64,000 nt of DNA from Mycobacterium sp. PSTR-4-N (GTDB lineage Bacteria > Actinomycetota > Actinomycetes > Mycobacteriales > Mycobacteriaceae). Below the pieces are notes generated by a model. The model was not told the origin of the DNA. It searched no databases and saw nothing but the letters and a program-made list of their open reading frames with translations. This document shows, in pieces, positions 26,409 to 34,938 of this stretch; positions within the stretch are counted from its first letter, which is position 1, and each line of letters starts with the position of its first letter. The translations under genes were made by a program, and so were the position numbers. The DNA is taken from positions 43,639-107,638 of the forward strand of contig NZ_JAKRFN010000023.1 of the NCBI RefSeq assembly GCF_022348085.1. Direction: 5' to 3'.

Positions 26409-27929
26409 ATGTCCATGAGCACAGAGTCCCCCCGGCTCGTCAACGATTCAGGTCGCGGCGTTGCTGCCGACACCACCGCGGCCGCCCAGGTGAGCCCCAC
26501 GCTGTACAACCCCGATCTCGCACCCATCAAGCGCGACGGGCGGCGGTGGGGCGCCTACAACATCTTCACCCTGTGGGCCAACGACGTGCACAGCCTCGGC
26601 AACTACTCGTTCGCCATCGGCCTCTTCGCCCTGGGGCTCGGCGGCTGGCAGATCTTGCTCGTCCTGGGCCTCGGTGGCGCGTTCCTGTTCCTGCTGCTGA
26701 GCCTGTCCGGGTTCATGGGCGAGAAGACCGGTGTGCCGTTCCCGGTGATGAGCCGCATCTCGTTCGGCATCCGCGGCGCGCAGATCCCCGCCGTCATCCG
26801 CGGTGCGGTCGCTATCGCCTGGTTCGGCATCCAGACCTACCTCGCCTCCGTGGTGCTGCGCATCCTGATCGTCGCGCTCGCGCCCTCGGCCGCGACGCTC
26901 GACACCAACAGCGTGCTGGGCCTGTCGACGCTCGGCTGGATCTCGTTCGTCGCACTGTGGGTCGTCCAGGTGATCATCGTCAGCTACGGCATGGAGATGA
27001 TCCGCCGCTACGAGGCGTTCGCCGGCCCCGTCATCCTCATCACGATGGTCGCGCTGGCGATCTGGATGCTCAGCAGCGCCGACTGGTCCATCGCGTGGAC
27101 GACGCCCGACTCACTCACCGGTGTCGACATGTGGTTGCAGATCGTCGGCGGCGCCAGCCTGTGGGTCGCGATCTACGGCACGTTCGTGCTCAACTTCTGC
27201 GACTTCACCCGCAATGCCACCTCGAAGCGCGCCATCATCGCGGGCAACTTCTGGGGCATCCCGCTCAACATGCTGGTGTTCGGCGGCATCGTGGTGACGC
27301 TGGCCGGCGCCCAGTTCCGCATCGACGGGCGCATCATCGAAGCGCCCGCGGACATCGTCAAGGAAGTGCCCAACACGCTGCTGCTGGTACTCGCGGCTCT
27401 TGCCCTGCTGATCCTGACCGTGGCCGTCAACCTGATGGCGAACTTCGTCGCCCCGATCTACGCCCTGAACAACCTGTTCCCGAAGCACCTGAATTTCCGT
27501 CGCGCAGCGCTCATCTCGGCCGTCATCGGCCTGGTGATCCTGCCGTGGAACCTGTACAACTCGCCCGCTGTGATCAATTACTTCCTCGGTGGGCTCGGCG
27601 CCATCCTGGGGCCGCTGTTCGGCATCATCATGGCCGACTACTGGCTGGTGCGTCGTTCGCAGATCAACGTGCTCGACCTGTTCACCACCGACGCCAACGG
27701 TGAGTACCACTACACGAACGGCGTCAACACGCGTGCCGTCGTCGCACTCGTCATCACCGCGGTCGCGGCGCTGTTGATGGCGTTCGTCCCGGCGTTCAAG
27801 GTCGTCTCCGAGTTCTCCTGGTTCATCGGCGCGGGGCTCGGCGCGATCGTCTACCTGCTGGTGGCCGATCGCCGGGGACCGTTCACCGACGTCTCCGGCG
27901 AACCCATCGCCGTGGCGAGCACGCACTAG
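26409..27929 (+). CDS. NCS1-family allantoin/nucleobase permease
   Basis: A 506-aa membrane transporter of the nucleobase:cation symporter-1 family, with about 12 helices. Typical NCS1 features include WANDVHSLGNYSFAIGL near the first helix, SRISFGIRGAQIPA and NFCDFTRNATSKR. Allantoin uptake is the natural role given allantoinase and the other ureide genes around it (PucI-like). The frame is open upstream to 25983, but that overlaps allB; ATG 26409 was chosen. The racemase-family gene begins 7 bases after the stop. Confidence 0.9.
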   Translation: MSMSTESPRLVNDSGRGVAADTTAAAQVSPTLYNPDLAPIKRDGRRWGAYNIFTLWANDVHSLGNYSFAIGLFALGLGGWQILLVLGLGGAFLFLLLSLSGFMGEKTGVPFPVMSRISFGIRGAQIPAVIRGAVAIAWFGIQTYLASVVLRILIVALAPSAATLDTNSVLGLSTLGWISFVALWVVQVIIVSYGMEMIRRYEAFAGPVILITMVALAIWMLSSADWSIAWTTPDSLTGVDMWLQIVGGASLWVAIYGTFVLNFCDFTRNATSKRAIIAGNFWGIPLNMLVFGGIVVTLAGAQFRIDGRIIEAPADIVKEVPNTLLLVLAALALLILTVAVNLMANFVAPIYALNNLFPKHLNFRRAALISAVIGLVILPWNLYNSPAVINYFLGGLGAILGPLFGIIMADYWLVRRSQINVLDLFTTDANGEYHYTNGVNTRAVVALVITAVAALLMAFVPAFKVVSEFSWFIGAGLGAIVYLLVADRRGPFTDVSGEPIAVASTH

Positions 27930-27936
27930 GACCGTC

Positions 27937-28659
27937 ATGAGAATTCTGGTGGCCAACGTCAACACCACGACGTCCATGACCGACGCGATCGCCGACTCGG
28001 CGCGCGCAGTCGCCTCGCCGGGTACCGAGATCATCGGCGTCACACCACGTTTCGGGGCGGACTCGTGTGAGGGCAATTTCGAGAGCTATCTCGCGGCCAT
28101 CGCGGTGATGGACGCGATCACGTCGTATCCGGAACCGTTCGACGCGGTGATCCAGGCCGGCTACGGCGAGCACGGCCGCGAGGGCCTGCAGGAATTGCTC
28201 GAGGTCCCGGTCGTCGACATCACCGAGGCCGCCGCGTCGACAGCGATGTATCTCGGGCACAAGTACTCGGTCGTCACCACGCTCGACCGCACCGTCCCGC
28301 TCATCGAGGACCGTCTCAAGCTCGCGGGACTCGACGCGCGGTGCGCGTCGGTGCGGGCGTCCGGGCTCGGCGTCCTCGAACTCGAATCGGATCCGGACCG
28401 GGCGGTCGAGGCGATCGTGTCGCAGGCGCGCGAGGCGGTCGAAAGCGATCACGCCGAGGTGATCTGCCTCGGCTGCGGGGGCATGGCCGAACTCGAGGCG
28501 AAGGTCTCGGCCGCCACCGGCGTCCCGATCGTCGACGGGGTCCGCGCGGCGGTGACCATCGCCGAGGGTCTGGTCCGGATGGGCCTGCGCACATCCAAGG
28601 TGCGCACCTACGCGACCCCTCGGGAGAAGAGGATCACCGGCTGGCCGTTCCGGTTGTAG
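27937..28659 (+). CDS. Asp/Glu/hydantoin racemase family protein (allantoin racemase-like, one catalytic Cys missing)
   Basis: A 240-aa member of the Asp/Glu racemase superfamily. In ureide clusters such proteins racemise allantoin for the stereospecific allantoinase. Hydantoin and allantoin racemases use two cysteines. The second is present (Cys180, CLGCGGM), but at the first position the usual ACFGDPG is AGYGEHG, with Gly75 in place of the cysteine. That single-cysteine state resembles arylmalonate decarboxylase. Either a different base is used or the reaction differs. Co-transcribed with the permease gene. Confidence 0.8.
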   Translation: MRILVANVNTTTSMTDAIADSARAVASPGTEIIGVTPRFGADSCEGNFESYLAAIAVMDAITSYPEPFDAVIQAGYGEHGREGLQELLEVPVVDITEAAASTAMYLGHKYSVVTTLDRTVPLIEDRLKLAGLDARCASVRASGLGVLELESDPDRAVEAIVSQAREAVESDHAEVICLGCGGMAELEAKVSAATGVPIVDGVRAAVTIAEGLVRMGLRTSKVRTYATPREKRITGWPFRL

Positions 28660-28669
28660 CGCAACCGGT

Positions 28670-29497
28670 TCAGAGCATGACCTGACGGTTGACGTCCTTG
28701 TACAACAGGTACCGGAAGTTCGACGGCCCGCCCGCGTAACACGCCTGCGGGCAGAAGGCGCGCAGCGAGAGGAAATCGCCGGCCTGGACCTCCACCCAGT
28801 CTCCGTTGAGGTGGTAGACGGCCTTGCCTTCGAGCATCAGCAGGCCGTGTTCCATCACGTGGGTCTCGGCGAACGGGATCGTGGCGCCGGGCTCGAACGT
28901 GACGATGTTGACGTGCATGTCGTAGGCCAGATCCTCGGGGTCCAGCATGCGCGTGGTACGCCACTTGCCGTCGGTCCCGGGCATGGCTGACGGCTCGATG
29001 TCCTGCTCGTTGCCGAACAGCACCGACGGGGCGTGGCCCTCGATGGCCTCGTAACGCTTCCGGATCCACACGAACGTCGCGGCGGCGTCGCCGTTGTTGG
29101 CGGCCGACCAGTCGGTGCCTGCCGGGAGGTACGCGAAGCCGCCCTCGGTGAGGGTTTGCGACTGACCGTCCGCGTCCACGGTGAGCGCTCCGGAGGTGAC
29201 GAACAGGAAGCTCTGCACCTCGGACTGCGGCTCGGGGCGGTGCGCACCGCCACCCGGCGCGACCTCGACGATCGCCTGGTAGTACGTCGTCGCGCCACCG
29301 GCGACGGGGCGGTTGATGATCCAGGCGCGGGTATCGGTCCATTCCGGGAACACCGAGGTGACGATGTCGGAGAGGACGCCGCGGGGGATCACCGTGTAGG
29401 CCTCGGTCACGATCGCGCGGTCGGTCAGCAGATCGGTCTGCGGGGGCAGACCGCCTCGGGGCGTGTAGTACGAGGCTGGTGTCGGCCTGGTGGTCAC
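28670..29497 (-). CDS. allE: (S)-ureidoglycine aminohydrolase, bicupin
   Basis: A 275-aa two-cupin protein. It matches AllE/UGlyAH, the manganese enzyme that releases ammonia from (S)-ureidoglycine to give (S)-ureidoglycolate. The N-terminal YYTPRGGLPPQT and the C-terminal cupin FAETHVMEHGLLMLEGK (Glu/His ligands) and YKDVNR ending are characteristic. ATG overlaps the stop of the upstream HpcH/HpaI-like gene by four bases, so the two are one operon. It converges with the racemase-family gene. No allantoate amidohydrolase gene (the preceding step) is in this window. Confidence 0.9.
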   Translation of the reverse strand: MTTRPTPASYYTPRGGLPPQTDLLTDRAIVTEAYTVIPRGVLSDIVTSVFPEWTDTRAWIINRPVAGGATTYYQAIVEVAPGGGAHRPEPQSEVQSFLFVTSGALTVDADGQSQTLTEGGFAYLPAGTDWSAANNGDAAATFVWIRKRYEAIEGHAPSVLFGNEQDIEPSAMPGTDGKWRTTRMLDPEDLAYDMHVNIVTFEPGATIPFAETHVMEHGLLMLEGKAVYHLNGDWVEVQAGDFLSLRAFCPQACYAGGPSNFRYLLYKDVNRQVML

Positions 29498-30771
29498 TGG
29501 GTGCTCCTCGGTCGGCGGCCGAGCGCGATGTCGCGCACGGTGGGCAGGGGGAGATCGACGGCCGTCTCGATCTCATCGGCGGTCAGTGCGCCGCACACGC
29601 TGCCGCGATGGATCACGTTGGCCAGTGCGCGCGCGGTCGCCGGCTCGTCCATGACGGTCGAGTCGAGTCGGTGGACGTAGGTGCGCAGGCGGGTCGCCGC
29701 CGCCGCGAAGGCGCCGCGATAGAAGGCATAGGTGGCCAGGTACCGCGTGACGAGCTGCGCCGGATGCAGATCCCAGCCCTGGTAGATGCCGCGCTCGAGG
29801 TGACGCCGGACGAGGCGCGCGTGCAGCTTCCATGCCGTGGCCACGTTGTCGGGGTCGCCGACGGGCAGGACGTTGGTCGAACCGTCGGACAGATGGACGC
29901 CGGTTCCGGCGACGGCGGTCTGCATGACGTTCTTGGCGTGATCGGCCACCGGATGCTCCATCGACTGATAGGCGGCGGCGATACCGAGGGAGGCCGAATA
30001 GTCGTAGGTTCCGTAGTGCAGCGAGCTGACCCGGCCCTGACCGGCGTGGATGAATGGCGCGACGGGTGCGCGGCCGTCGGCACCGAGGATCGCCTGCGGC
30101 GTCTCGACCTGGATCTCGAAGCGGATCCGCCCGTCCGGCAGGCCATTCGCGGTTTCGAGGGCACTGGTCACCGCCACCATGGCCTCGATCTGCTCGACGC
30201 AGGTCACCTTGGGCAGGGTCAGTGTCAGGCCGTCGGGAAGACCTCCGGTGCCGACGAGTCCGCTGACGAACATGTCGAGCGTGCGGAGTCCGCGTGCCCG
30301 GGTGGCTGCTTCCAGGCACTTGAAGCGGGTTCCGACGAACGGCGTCGAGGTGCCGGCATCGAGTGCGCTGCGCAGTGCGGTGACCGCGCGCGCGACATCG
30401 GCGTCCTCGACGGCGTCGTCGACCGTGCCGTAGCCGTCCTCGAAGTCGATGCGGAGGTCCTCGATCGGCTCGGCGGCGAGCTTGTTCTCGACCAGAGCCG
30501 CGAGAGTGTCCGGCTCGCAATGGGATTCACGATTCGCCCCGACCAGCACCGCTACGGCGTCGAGTCCGCCCGCATCGCCGGCGGCGGCAAGGGCTGCGGA
30601 ACCCCAGTCGGCGGGAATCGTGGCCGAATACTCATCGCCCGGGACGTACACGGTGTGGACGGGCTGGCGGCGGCCGTCGTCGCCGGGATAACGATCCGCC
30701 GATCGGGCGTCGGCGACCGCGAGACGGCGATCGACATCGGCCAGCACCGCATCGGACAGGGATCGTGTCAC
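29494..30771 (-). CDS. HpcH/HpaI aldolase-fold protein (DUF6986-like)
   Basis: A 425-aa protein of the HpcH/HpaI aldolase/citrate lyase fold, as shown by DLRIDFEDGYG, the barrel segment RFEIQVETPQAILG and LHYGTYDYSASLGI. It resembles the actinobacterial family now called DUF6986, recurrent next to ureide genes. The fold is shared with malate synthase and citrate lyase, so a C-C bond step on glyoxylate or another end product of allantoin breakdown is a reasonable guess, not shown. First gene of the minus-strand operon, read from the promoter that faces the IclR gene. Confidence 0.75.
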   Translation of the reverse strand: MTRSLSDAVLADVDRRLAVADARSADRYPGDDGRRQPVHTVYVPGDEYSATIPADWGSAALAAAGDAGGLDAVAVLVGANRESHCEPDTLAALVENKLAAEPIEDLRIDFEDGYGTVDDAVEDADVARAVTALRSALDAGTSTPFVGTRFKCLEAATRARGLRTLDMFVSGLVGTGGLPDGLTLTLPKVTCVEQIEAMVAVTSALETANGLPDGRIRFEIQVETPQAILGADGRAPVAPFIHAGQGRVSSLHYGTYDYSASLGIAAAYQSMEHPVADHAKNVMQTAVAGTGVHLSDGSTNVLPVGDPDNVATAWKLHARLVRRHLERGIYQGWDLHPAQLVTRYLATYAFYRGAFAAAATRLRTYVHRLDSTVMDEPATARALANVIHRGSVCGALTADEIETAVDLPLPTVRDIALGRRPRSTQ

Positions 30772-30804
30772 GTGTGCACGCCCGCAGCGACGCGGAGATC
30801 TAAT

Positions 30805-30817
30805 TCCACATCGTGGA
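30805..30817. promoter_or_regulatory. AllR-like operator upstream of DUF6986/allE operon
   Basis: TCCAC-atc-GTGGA, an inverted repeat of the same half-site found at 26.2-26.4 kb but with a 3-base spacer and reversed arm order, 34 bases upstream of the DUF6986-like start. Confidence 0.55.
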
Positions 30818-30872
30818 GTTTAGTTCGGCAGCCGGCAAATGTACACGGCACCAGAAGAGCGGAGCCGAGAAC

Positions 30873-30887
30873 TTCCGTATTGTGGAA
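30873..30887. promoter_or_regulatory. AllR-like operator at IclR gene start
   Basis: TTCC-gtattgt-GGAA with the fuller half-site TGTGGAAT on one side, abutting the first plausible ATG of the IclR gene. It fits autoregulation. If bound, it argues that the true start of the regulator is further downstream. Confidence 0.45.
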
Positions 30888-31702
30888 TGGAATTGCGGAC
30901 TGTTGAATGGACGCAGACCGGCGGGCCAGGAGCGGACACATTGGCGGACAGATCAGGTGGCGTGCAGTCGGTCGAGCGCGCGTTCGAGCTGATGGAGTTG
31001 ATCGGCCGGGCGGGAGGGGAGTGCTCGCTGACGGAACTGTCCGCCGAGTCTCCGTTGCCGCCGCCGACGATCCACCGGTTGCTGCGCACCCTGGTCGGCC
31101 TCGGCTATGTGCGCCAGCTGCCGAATCGTCGTTATGCGCTGGGCCCCAGGCTGATTCGGCTCGGTGTGGTCGCGAATCGGCAACTGGGCGCGGTGGCAGG
31201 TCCGGTGCTGCAGTCTTTGGTCGATCAGCTGGCCGAGACGGCGAGTCTGGCGGTGCTCGACGGCGACATGGTGATCTACACCGGGCAGGTTCCGTCGACA
31301 CAGATGATGCGGACCACCGACGAGGTCGGTAAACGGGTGGGGCTGCACACCACCGGCGTCGGCAAGGCCGTCCTGGCCGAATTGGACGATGCGCGCATCC
31401 TCAAACTGGTGACGCAGTCCGGACTTCCCGCCCCGACGGAGAAGAGCGCGGCCACGCTGTCCGCGGTCTTCGCCAATGTCGAGCGCGTGCGCGCCGACGG
31501 CTACGCCGTCGACGACGAGGAGTTCGAGATCGGCGTCCGCTCCGTCGCGGTGGCCGTGCCCGGCGCCCCGACTCCGATGGCGATCGGCATCTCGGGTCCC
31601 GTCGCACGGATGGGCAAGGACCTGATCGCGCGGGCCGTTCCTGCCCTGGAGAAGGCGGCGGGAGTGATCTCCGAGGCGTTGATCGGAGCCAGGGAAAGCT
31701 AG
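30887..31702 (+). CDS. IclR-family regulator of allantoin genes (AllR-like)
   Basis: An IclR-type regulator of ~271 aa. The N-terminal winged helix begins GGVQSVERAFELMELIGRAGGE, with LPPPTIHRLLRTLVGLGYV as the recognition part. The C-terminal effector domain (TTGVGKAVLAEL, VDDEEFEIGVRSVAVAV) is complete. In other bacteria AllR binds allantoin or glyoxylate. It is divergent from the DUF6986-allE operon, and shared palindromes occur in both cluster promoters. The start is uncertain: the frame is open from 30839, ATG 30887 is used here, and starts near 30941 or 30959 would give a more typical N-terminus. Confidence 0.85.
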   Translation: MELRTVEWTQTGGPGADTLADRSGGVQSVERAFELMELIGRAGGECSLTELSAESPLPPPTIHRLLRTLVGLGYVRQLPNRRYALGPRLIRLGVVANRQLGAVAGPVLQSLVDQLAETASLAVLDGDMVIYTGQVPSTQMMRTTDEVGKRVGLHTTGVGKAVLAELDDARILKLVTQSGLPAPTEKSAATLSAVFANVERVRADGYAVDDEEFEIGVRSVAVAVPGAPTPMAIGISGPVARMGKDLIARAVPALEKAAGVISEALIGARES

Positions 31703-32415
31703 CCGATCAGGGCGGGTAGGCGCTGCAGCAGACCGGGCAGTACCGTCCCCGCCTTCTCGCGCAGCGACACCGTGGCGCTTCGCGTCAGCGGCGTGGGCTC
31801 CGGGTTCACCTCGATCACCGGGATGCCGCTGGCCACCGCCAACTCGGGCAGCCCGGCGGCCGGGTAGACCACCGACGACGTCCCCACCACCACGACGACG
31901 TCGGCGCCGACGACCGCGTCGACCGACTGCTGCCATGCCCGGTCGGGCAGCGCCTCGCCGAACCACACCACGTTCGGCCGGATCAGTCCGCCGCAGACCC
32001 CGCACCGCGGCGGCTCTACGGACTCCACCGGCTCGGGCATGTCCGGCACCACGTCGGGGTAGGCGGTTCCGCAACGGTCGCAATGGAATTCGAAGAGACT
32101 GCCGTGGACGTGGTACACCTGCGTGCTGCCGGCGCGCTCGTGCAGATCGTCGACGTTCTGCGTGACGACGTGCACGTCGGCGTAGTCCTGCCACGCCGCG
32201 ACGGCGCGGTGGGCGTTGTTGGGTGCGACGGCGGCCATCATGTGATGGCGCCACAGGTACCAGGCCCACACCCGGTCCGGGTGTGCCTGCCACCCCTCGG
32301 AACTCGAGATCTCGTAGGGATCGACCTGGGCCCACAACCCGGTCTCGACGTCCCGGAACGTCGGCACACCGCTTTCGGCCGAGATCCCGGCGCCGCTGAA
32401 GACCGTCACCTGCAC
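31699..32415 (-). CDS. cobB: NAD-dependent protein deacylase (sirtuin)
   Basis: A 238-aa Sir2-family enzyme removing acetyl or succinyl groups from lysines with NAD. Present are GAGISAESGVPTFR at the N-terminus, TQNVDDLHERAG, the catalytic His in VYHVHGS, two Cys-x2-Cys pairs for zinc (CDRCG and CGVCG) and GTSSVVYPA. WYLWR gives the Tyr/Arg pair typical of class III desuccinylases. Its 3' end overlaps that of the IclR gene by four bases (convergent). Confidence 0.93.
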   Translation of the reverse strand: MQVTVFSGAGISAESGVPTFRDVETGLWAQVDPYEISSSEGWQAHPDRVWAWYLWRHHMMAAVAPNNAHRAVAAWQDYADVHVVTQNVDDLHERAGSTQVYHVHGSLFEFHCDRCGTAYPDVVPDMPEPVESVEPPRCGVCGGLIRPNVVWFGEALPDRAWQQSVDAVVGADVVVVVGTSSVVYPAAGLPELAVASGIPVIEVNPEPTPLTRSATVSLREKAGTVLPGLLQRLPALIG

Positions 32416-32433
32416 TCCACCAAACTAGTCGCT

Positions 32434-32817
32434 GTGAGCAATACTGAGCACGTGGCCGAGTTGGGGGATTGGGTGCACGTCGACACGGGGGCGGCCCGGC
32501 CGCTGTTCGACCAGCTCAGAACGCAGATCATCGAAGGCATCCGGGACGGCAGGCTCACTCCCGGTACCCGGCTTCCCACCGTGCGCGAACTGGCCGGACA
32601 GCTCGGTTTGGCGGTCAACACCGTCGCTCGCGCGTATCGGGAGCTGGAGGCTGCGGGCATCTTGGAGACCCGCGGCCGGTTCGGCACCTTTGTCGCCAGC
32701 TCCGATCCCGCAGACTCCGCGCTGGCCGATGCCGCGCACACCTATGTCTCGGCGGCCCGGGCGCTGGGGGTCGGCAAGGGCCAGGCGCTGCGCTATGTGG
32801 AGGCGGCGTTCGACTGA
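32434..32817 (+). CDS. Small GntR-family regulator (YtrA type)
   Basis: A 127-aa GntR regulator with a full winged helix (PLFDQLRTQIIEGIRDGRLTPGTRLPTVRELAGQLGLAVNTVARAYRELEAAGI) and only a short C-terminal dimerisation tail, as in the YtrA subfamily that often controls ABC transporters. No transporter is adjacent here. GTG 32434 lies 18 bases from the sirtuin start (divergent). Confidence 0.87.
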   Translation: MSNTEHVAELGDWVHVDTGAARPLFDQLRTQIIEGIRDGRLTPGTRLPTVRELAGQLGLAVNTVARAYRELEAAGILETRGRFGTFVASSDPADSALADAAHTYVSAARALGVGKGQALRYVEAAFD

Positions 32818-33651
32818 TCAGCCGAACTCGAGCAGTGTGGTCAGCGGCCGCAACGGGTCGAGCAGCGGCAACCGCTGCCACGTCCACAGCAGCGCGTTGA
32901 GCAGACGGCCGCGGGCGGACTCGGCCGGCAGGTCGTGCACGGCCCGCACTCCGGGCACCGTGTTGACCAGATCCGCGGCTTCGGCGACGGTCAGCGAGAA
33001 CGGCATCGGCGGAACGCGGTAGCGCAACGAGGTGCGCATCCCGCGGCGGGCCAGCGCGGCGAATCCCGAGGGCGGGAGATCGAAGATCATCTGGCCGCCC
33101 GGGAAGCGAGCTGCGCACTCGGTGATGATCGACATGGCCTCGTCGGGCTGCAGGTACATCAGCAGCCCTTCGGCCGTGATGAACACCCCGTCGTCGGTGT
33201 CGACCCGGTCCATCCAGCTGAAGTCGAGCGCGGACTGCGCGCATTCGGTGATGCGGTCCGACGGCGGCAGGAGGGCGCGCCTCAGCTCGATCATCGGGGG
33301 CAGGTCGACGCTGAGCCACGCGAAGTCGTGGCCGACGTCGCCTGCGGTGTCGAGCCGGTAGAAGCTCGTCTGCAGGCCCTCGGCCAGTGCCACCACCGTC
33401 GCCTTCGGGTGGTCGCGCAGGTAGCGTCGGGTGTATCTGTCGAACAGGTTGGCGCGCAACGCCATGTCCTGGCGGCGGGTGAAGCCGAACTTCGCGAAGT
33501 CGAAGTGGATCGAGTCCATCAGATGGATGGCCATCGGGTCGTCGATGATCCCGTCGGGCCGGCGCGCCTCGGCCGCGCGCACCGCGAGAGTCATCAGCGC
33601 GGTCTCCGAGACGCCGGTCAGATCGGCGGCGTGTTTGGGTGATCGTGTCAT
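32818..33651 (-). CDS. SAM-dependent methyltransferase (LCMT-like family)
   Basis: A 277-aa protein of the leucine carboxyl methyltransferase-like family, much expanded in mycobacteria as putative O-methyltransferases. The family N-terminus VSETALMTLAVRAAEARRPDGIIDDPMA, the SAM region VVALAEGLQTSFYRLD and FITAEGLLMYL are present. The first motif has A-E-G-L-Q where the family often has G-C-G-L-D, so SAM binding should be checked. It abuts the GntR stop on the other strand. Confidence 0.82.
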   Translation of the reverse strand: MTRSPKHAADLTGVSETALMTLAVRAAEARRPDGIIDDPMAIHLMDSIHFDFAKFGFTRRQDMALRANLFDRYTRRYLRDHPKATVVALAEGLQTSFYRLDTAGDVGHDFAWLSVDLPPMIELRRALLPPSDRITECAQSALDFSWMDRVDTDDGVFITAEGLLMYLQPDEAMSIITECAARFPGGQMIFDLPPSGFAALARRGMRTSLRYRVPPMPFSLTVAEAADLVNTVPGVRAVHDLPAESARGRLLNALLWTWQRLPLLDPLRPLTTLLEFG

Positions 33652-33666
33652 CTTCGTGCTCCTTGG

Positions 33667-34185
33667 TCAGCCGGCCAGCAGCTTGTCGATCGTGCGCAGG
33701 TTCCGGGTGGTGGTCGAGGGCTTGTACCGCCTCTCGCCCATGGTCTTGCCGACGGTGCTGTCCAGAGTCGACCCTTTGGGCACCTGCCAGTAGATGACGC
33801 CGTCGCCGGCATCGATCTTCTCCGTCGCTCCGGCCGAGAGGCCCGCCAATTCGTCGAAGACCTTCGGGTCACTGACGAACGTCACGTAGGACTGGTGACC
33901 GGTGCGCTCGCGCTCGAACGGGTAGGCGGCGGAGATCTCGGCCAGCGTGTCGATGTCGTAGACCAGAACCCAGGCGTCGTAACCGAATTCGTCGCGCAGC
34001 GCCTTCTCGGCTTTCGTGCGCACGCCGGCGGCTCCAGCTCTGCTGGTCAGCAGGACGTTGCCCGTCGCGAGCACCGTTCTCACGTCGGTGAAGCCGGCCT
34101 GCTCGAGGGTGTGCGCAACGTCGGGCATCTTCAGTGTCACACCGCCCACGTTCACCCCGCGCAGCAGCGCGACGTATCGAGTCAT
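33667..34185 (-). CDS. DUF1697 protein
   Basis: A 172-aa protein of the DUF1697 family, recognised from MTRYVALLRGVNVGG, TVLATGNVLL and the C-terminal KPSTTTRNLRTIDKLL. No biochemical function is established for this widespread family. ATG 34185 was chosen over an upstream in-frame start because it begins exactly at the conserved N-terminus. It lies 15 bases downstream of the methyltransferase gene on the same strand and may share its transcript. Confidence 0.87.
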   Translation of the reverse strand: MTRYVALLRGVNVGGVTLKMPDVAHTLEQAGFTDVRTVLATGNVLLTSRAGAAGVRTKAEKALRDEFGYDAWVLVYDIDTLAEISAAYPFERERTGHQSYVTFVSDPKVFDELAGLSAGATEKIDAGDGVIYWQVPKGSTLDSTVGKTMGERRYKPSTTTRNLRTIDKLLAG

Positions 34186-34272
34186 CGGGGGATCATCGCG
34201 GAGTCGCCGCACTCTGCCAGGAGGTCCACCTGTTCGATCATTCCACTCCCCACACCGACGTACCCTCAGGTG

Positions 34273-34716
34273 ATGACACGCGATGTGTTCGACGACAAGC
34301 TGCTGGCGCTCATCGCCGGGAACTCACTCGGCGTGCTGGCCACCCTCAAACGCGACGGCAGACCGCAGCTGTCGAACGTGTCCTACCACTTCGACCCGCG
34401 CGCACTGACGATCTCGGTGTCGATCACCGAGCCGCGGGCCAAAACCCGCAATCTGCGCCGTGATCCGCGCGCGGCCATCCACGTCAGCTCCGATGACGGA
34501 TGGGCCTACGCGGTGGCCGAAGGCGACGCCGTGCTCACCCCGCCCGCAGCCGATCCGAACGACGACACCGTGGCCGGGTTGGTGGAGCTGTACCGCGAGA
34601 TCGCCGGTGAGCATCCGGACTGGGACGACTACCGCCGCGCCATGGTCGACGATCGGCGGGTACTGATGCGCCTGCCCATCAGCCACCTCTACGGCATGCC
34701 GCCCGGCAAGCGCTGA
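34273..34716 (+). CDS. PPOX-class F420-dependent oxidoreductase-like protein
   Basis: A 147-aa split-barrel flavin/deazaflavin-binding protein of the pyridoxamine 5'-phosphate oxidase-like superfamily, close to mycobacterial F420-binding members. Seen are LGVLATLKRDGRPQLSNVSYHF, VSITEPRAKTRNLRRDPRAAIHV and the C-terminal RVLMRLPISHLYG. Such proteins reduce biliverdin, quinones or other substrates with F420H2. Divergent from DUF1697. Confidence 0.85.
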   Translation: MTRDVFDDKLLALIAGNSLGVLATLKRDGRPQLSNVSYHFDPRALTISVSITEPRAKTRNLRRDPRAAIHVSSDDGWAYAVAEGDAVLTPPAADPNDDTVAGLVELYREIAGEHPDWDDYRRAMVDDRRVLMRLPISHLYGMPPGKR

Positions 34717-34745
34717 GCGGCTCCTCGAGCGGTTAAGCTTCCGCC

Positions 34746-34937
34746 ATGGCATCCCAAGGGTCGGCCGGGTCGTCGGATACTCCCGAGGACGAGAACAAGC
34801 GCAAGTTCCGTGAGGCGCTGGAGCGCAAGAAGGCCCAGGCGGGCGGCGGCTCCGCCCACCGCGACGGCGGGACGAAGCAACCCCGGGCGCACGGCCCGGT
34901 CGAGAACCGGCGAGAGTTCCGCCGCAAGAGCGGCTAG
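34746..34937 (+). CDS. DUF5302 small protein
   Basis: A 63-aa, strongly charged and probably disordered protein with the DUF5302 pattern (DENKRKFREALERKKAQ, VENRREFRRKSG). It is found across actinobacteria and has no known function. It starts 29 bases after the PPOX gene and ends two bases before the stop of the convergent acyltransferase gene. Confidence 0.82.
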   Translation: MASQGSAGSSDTPEDENKRKFREALERKKAQAGGGSAHRDGGTKQPRAHGPVENRREFRRKSG

Positions 34938-34938
34938 C

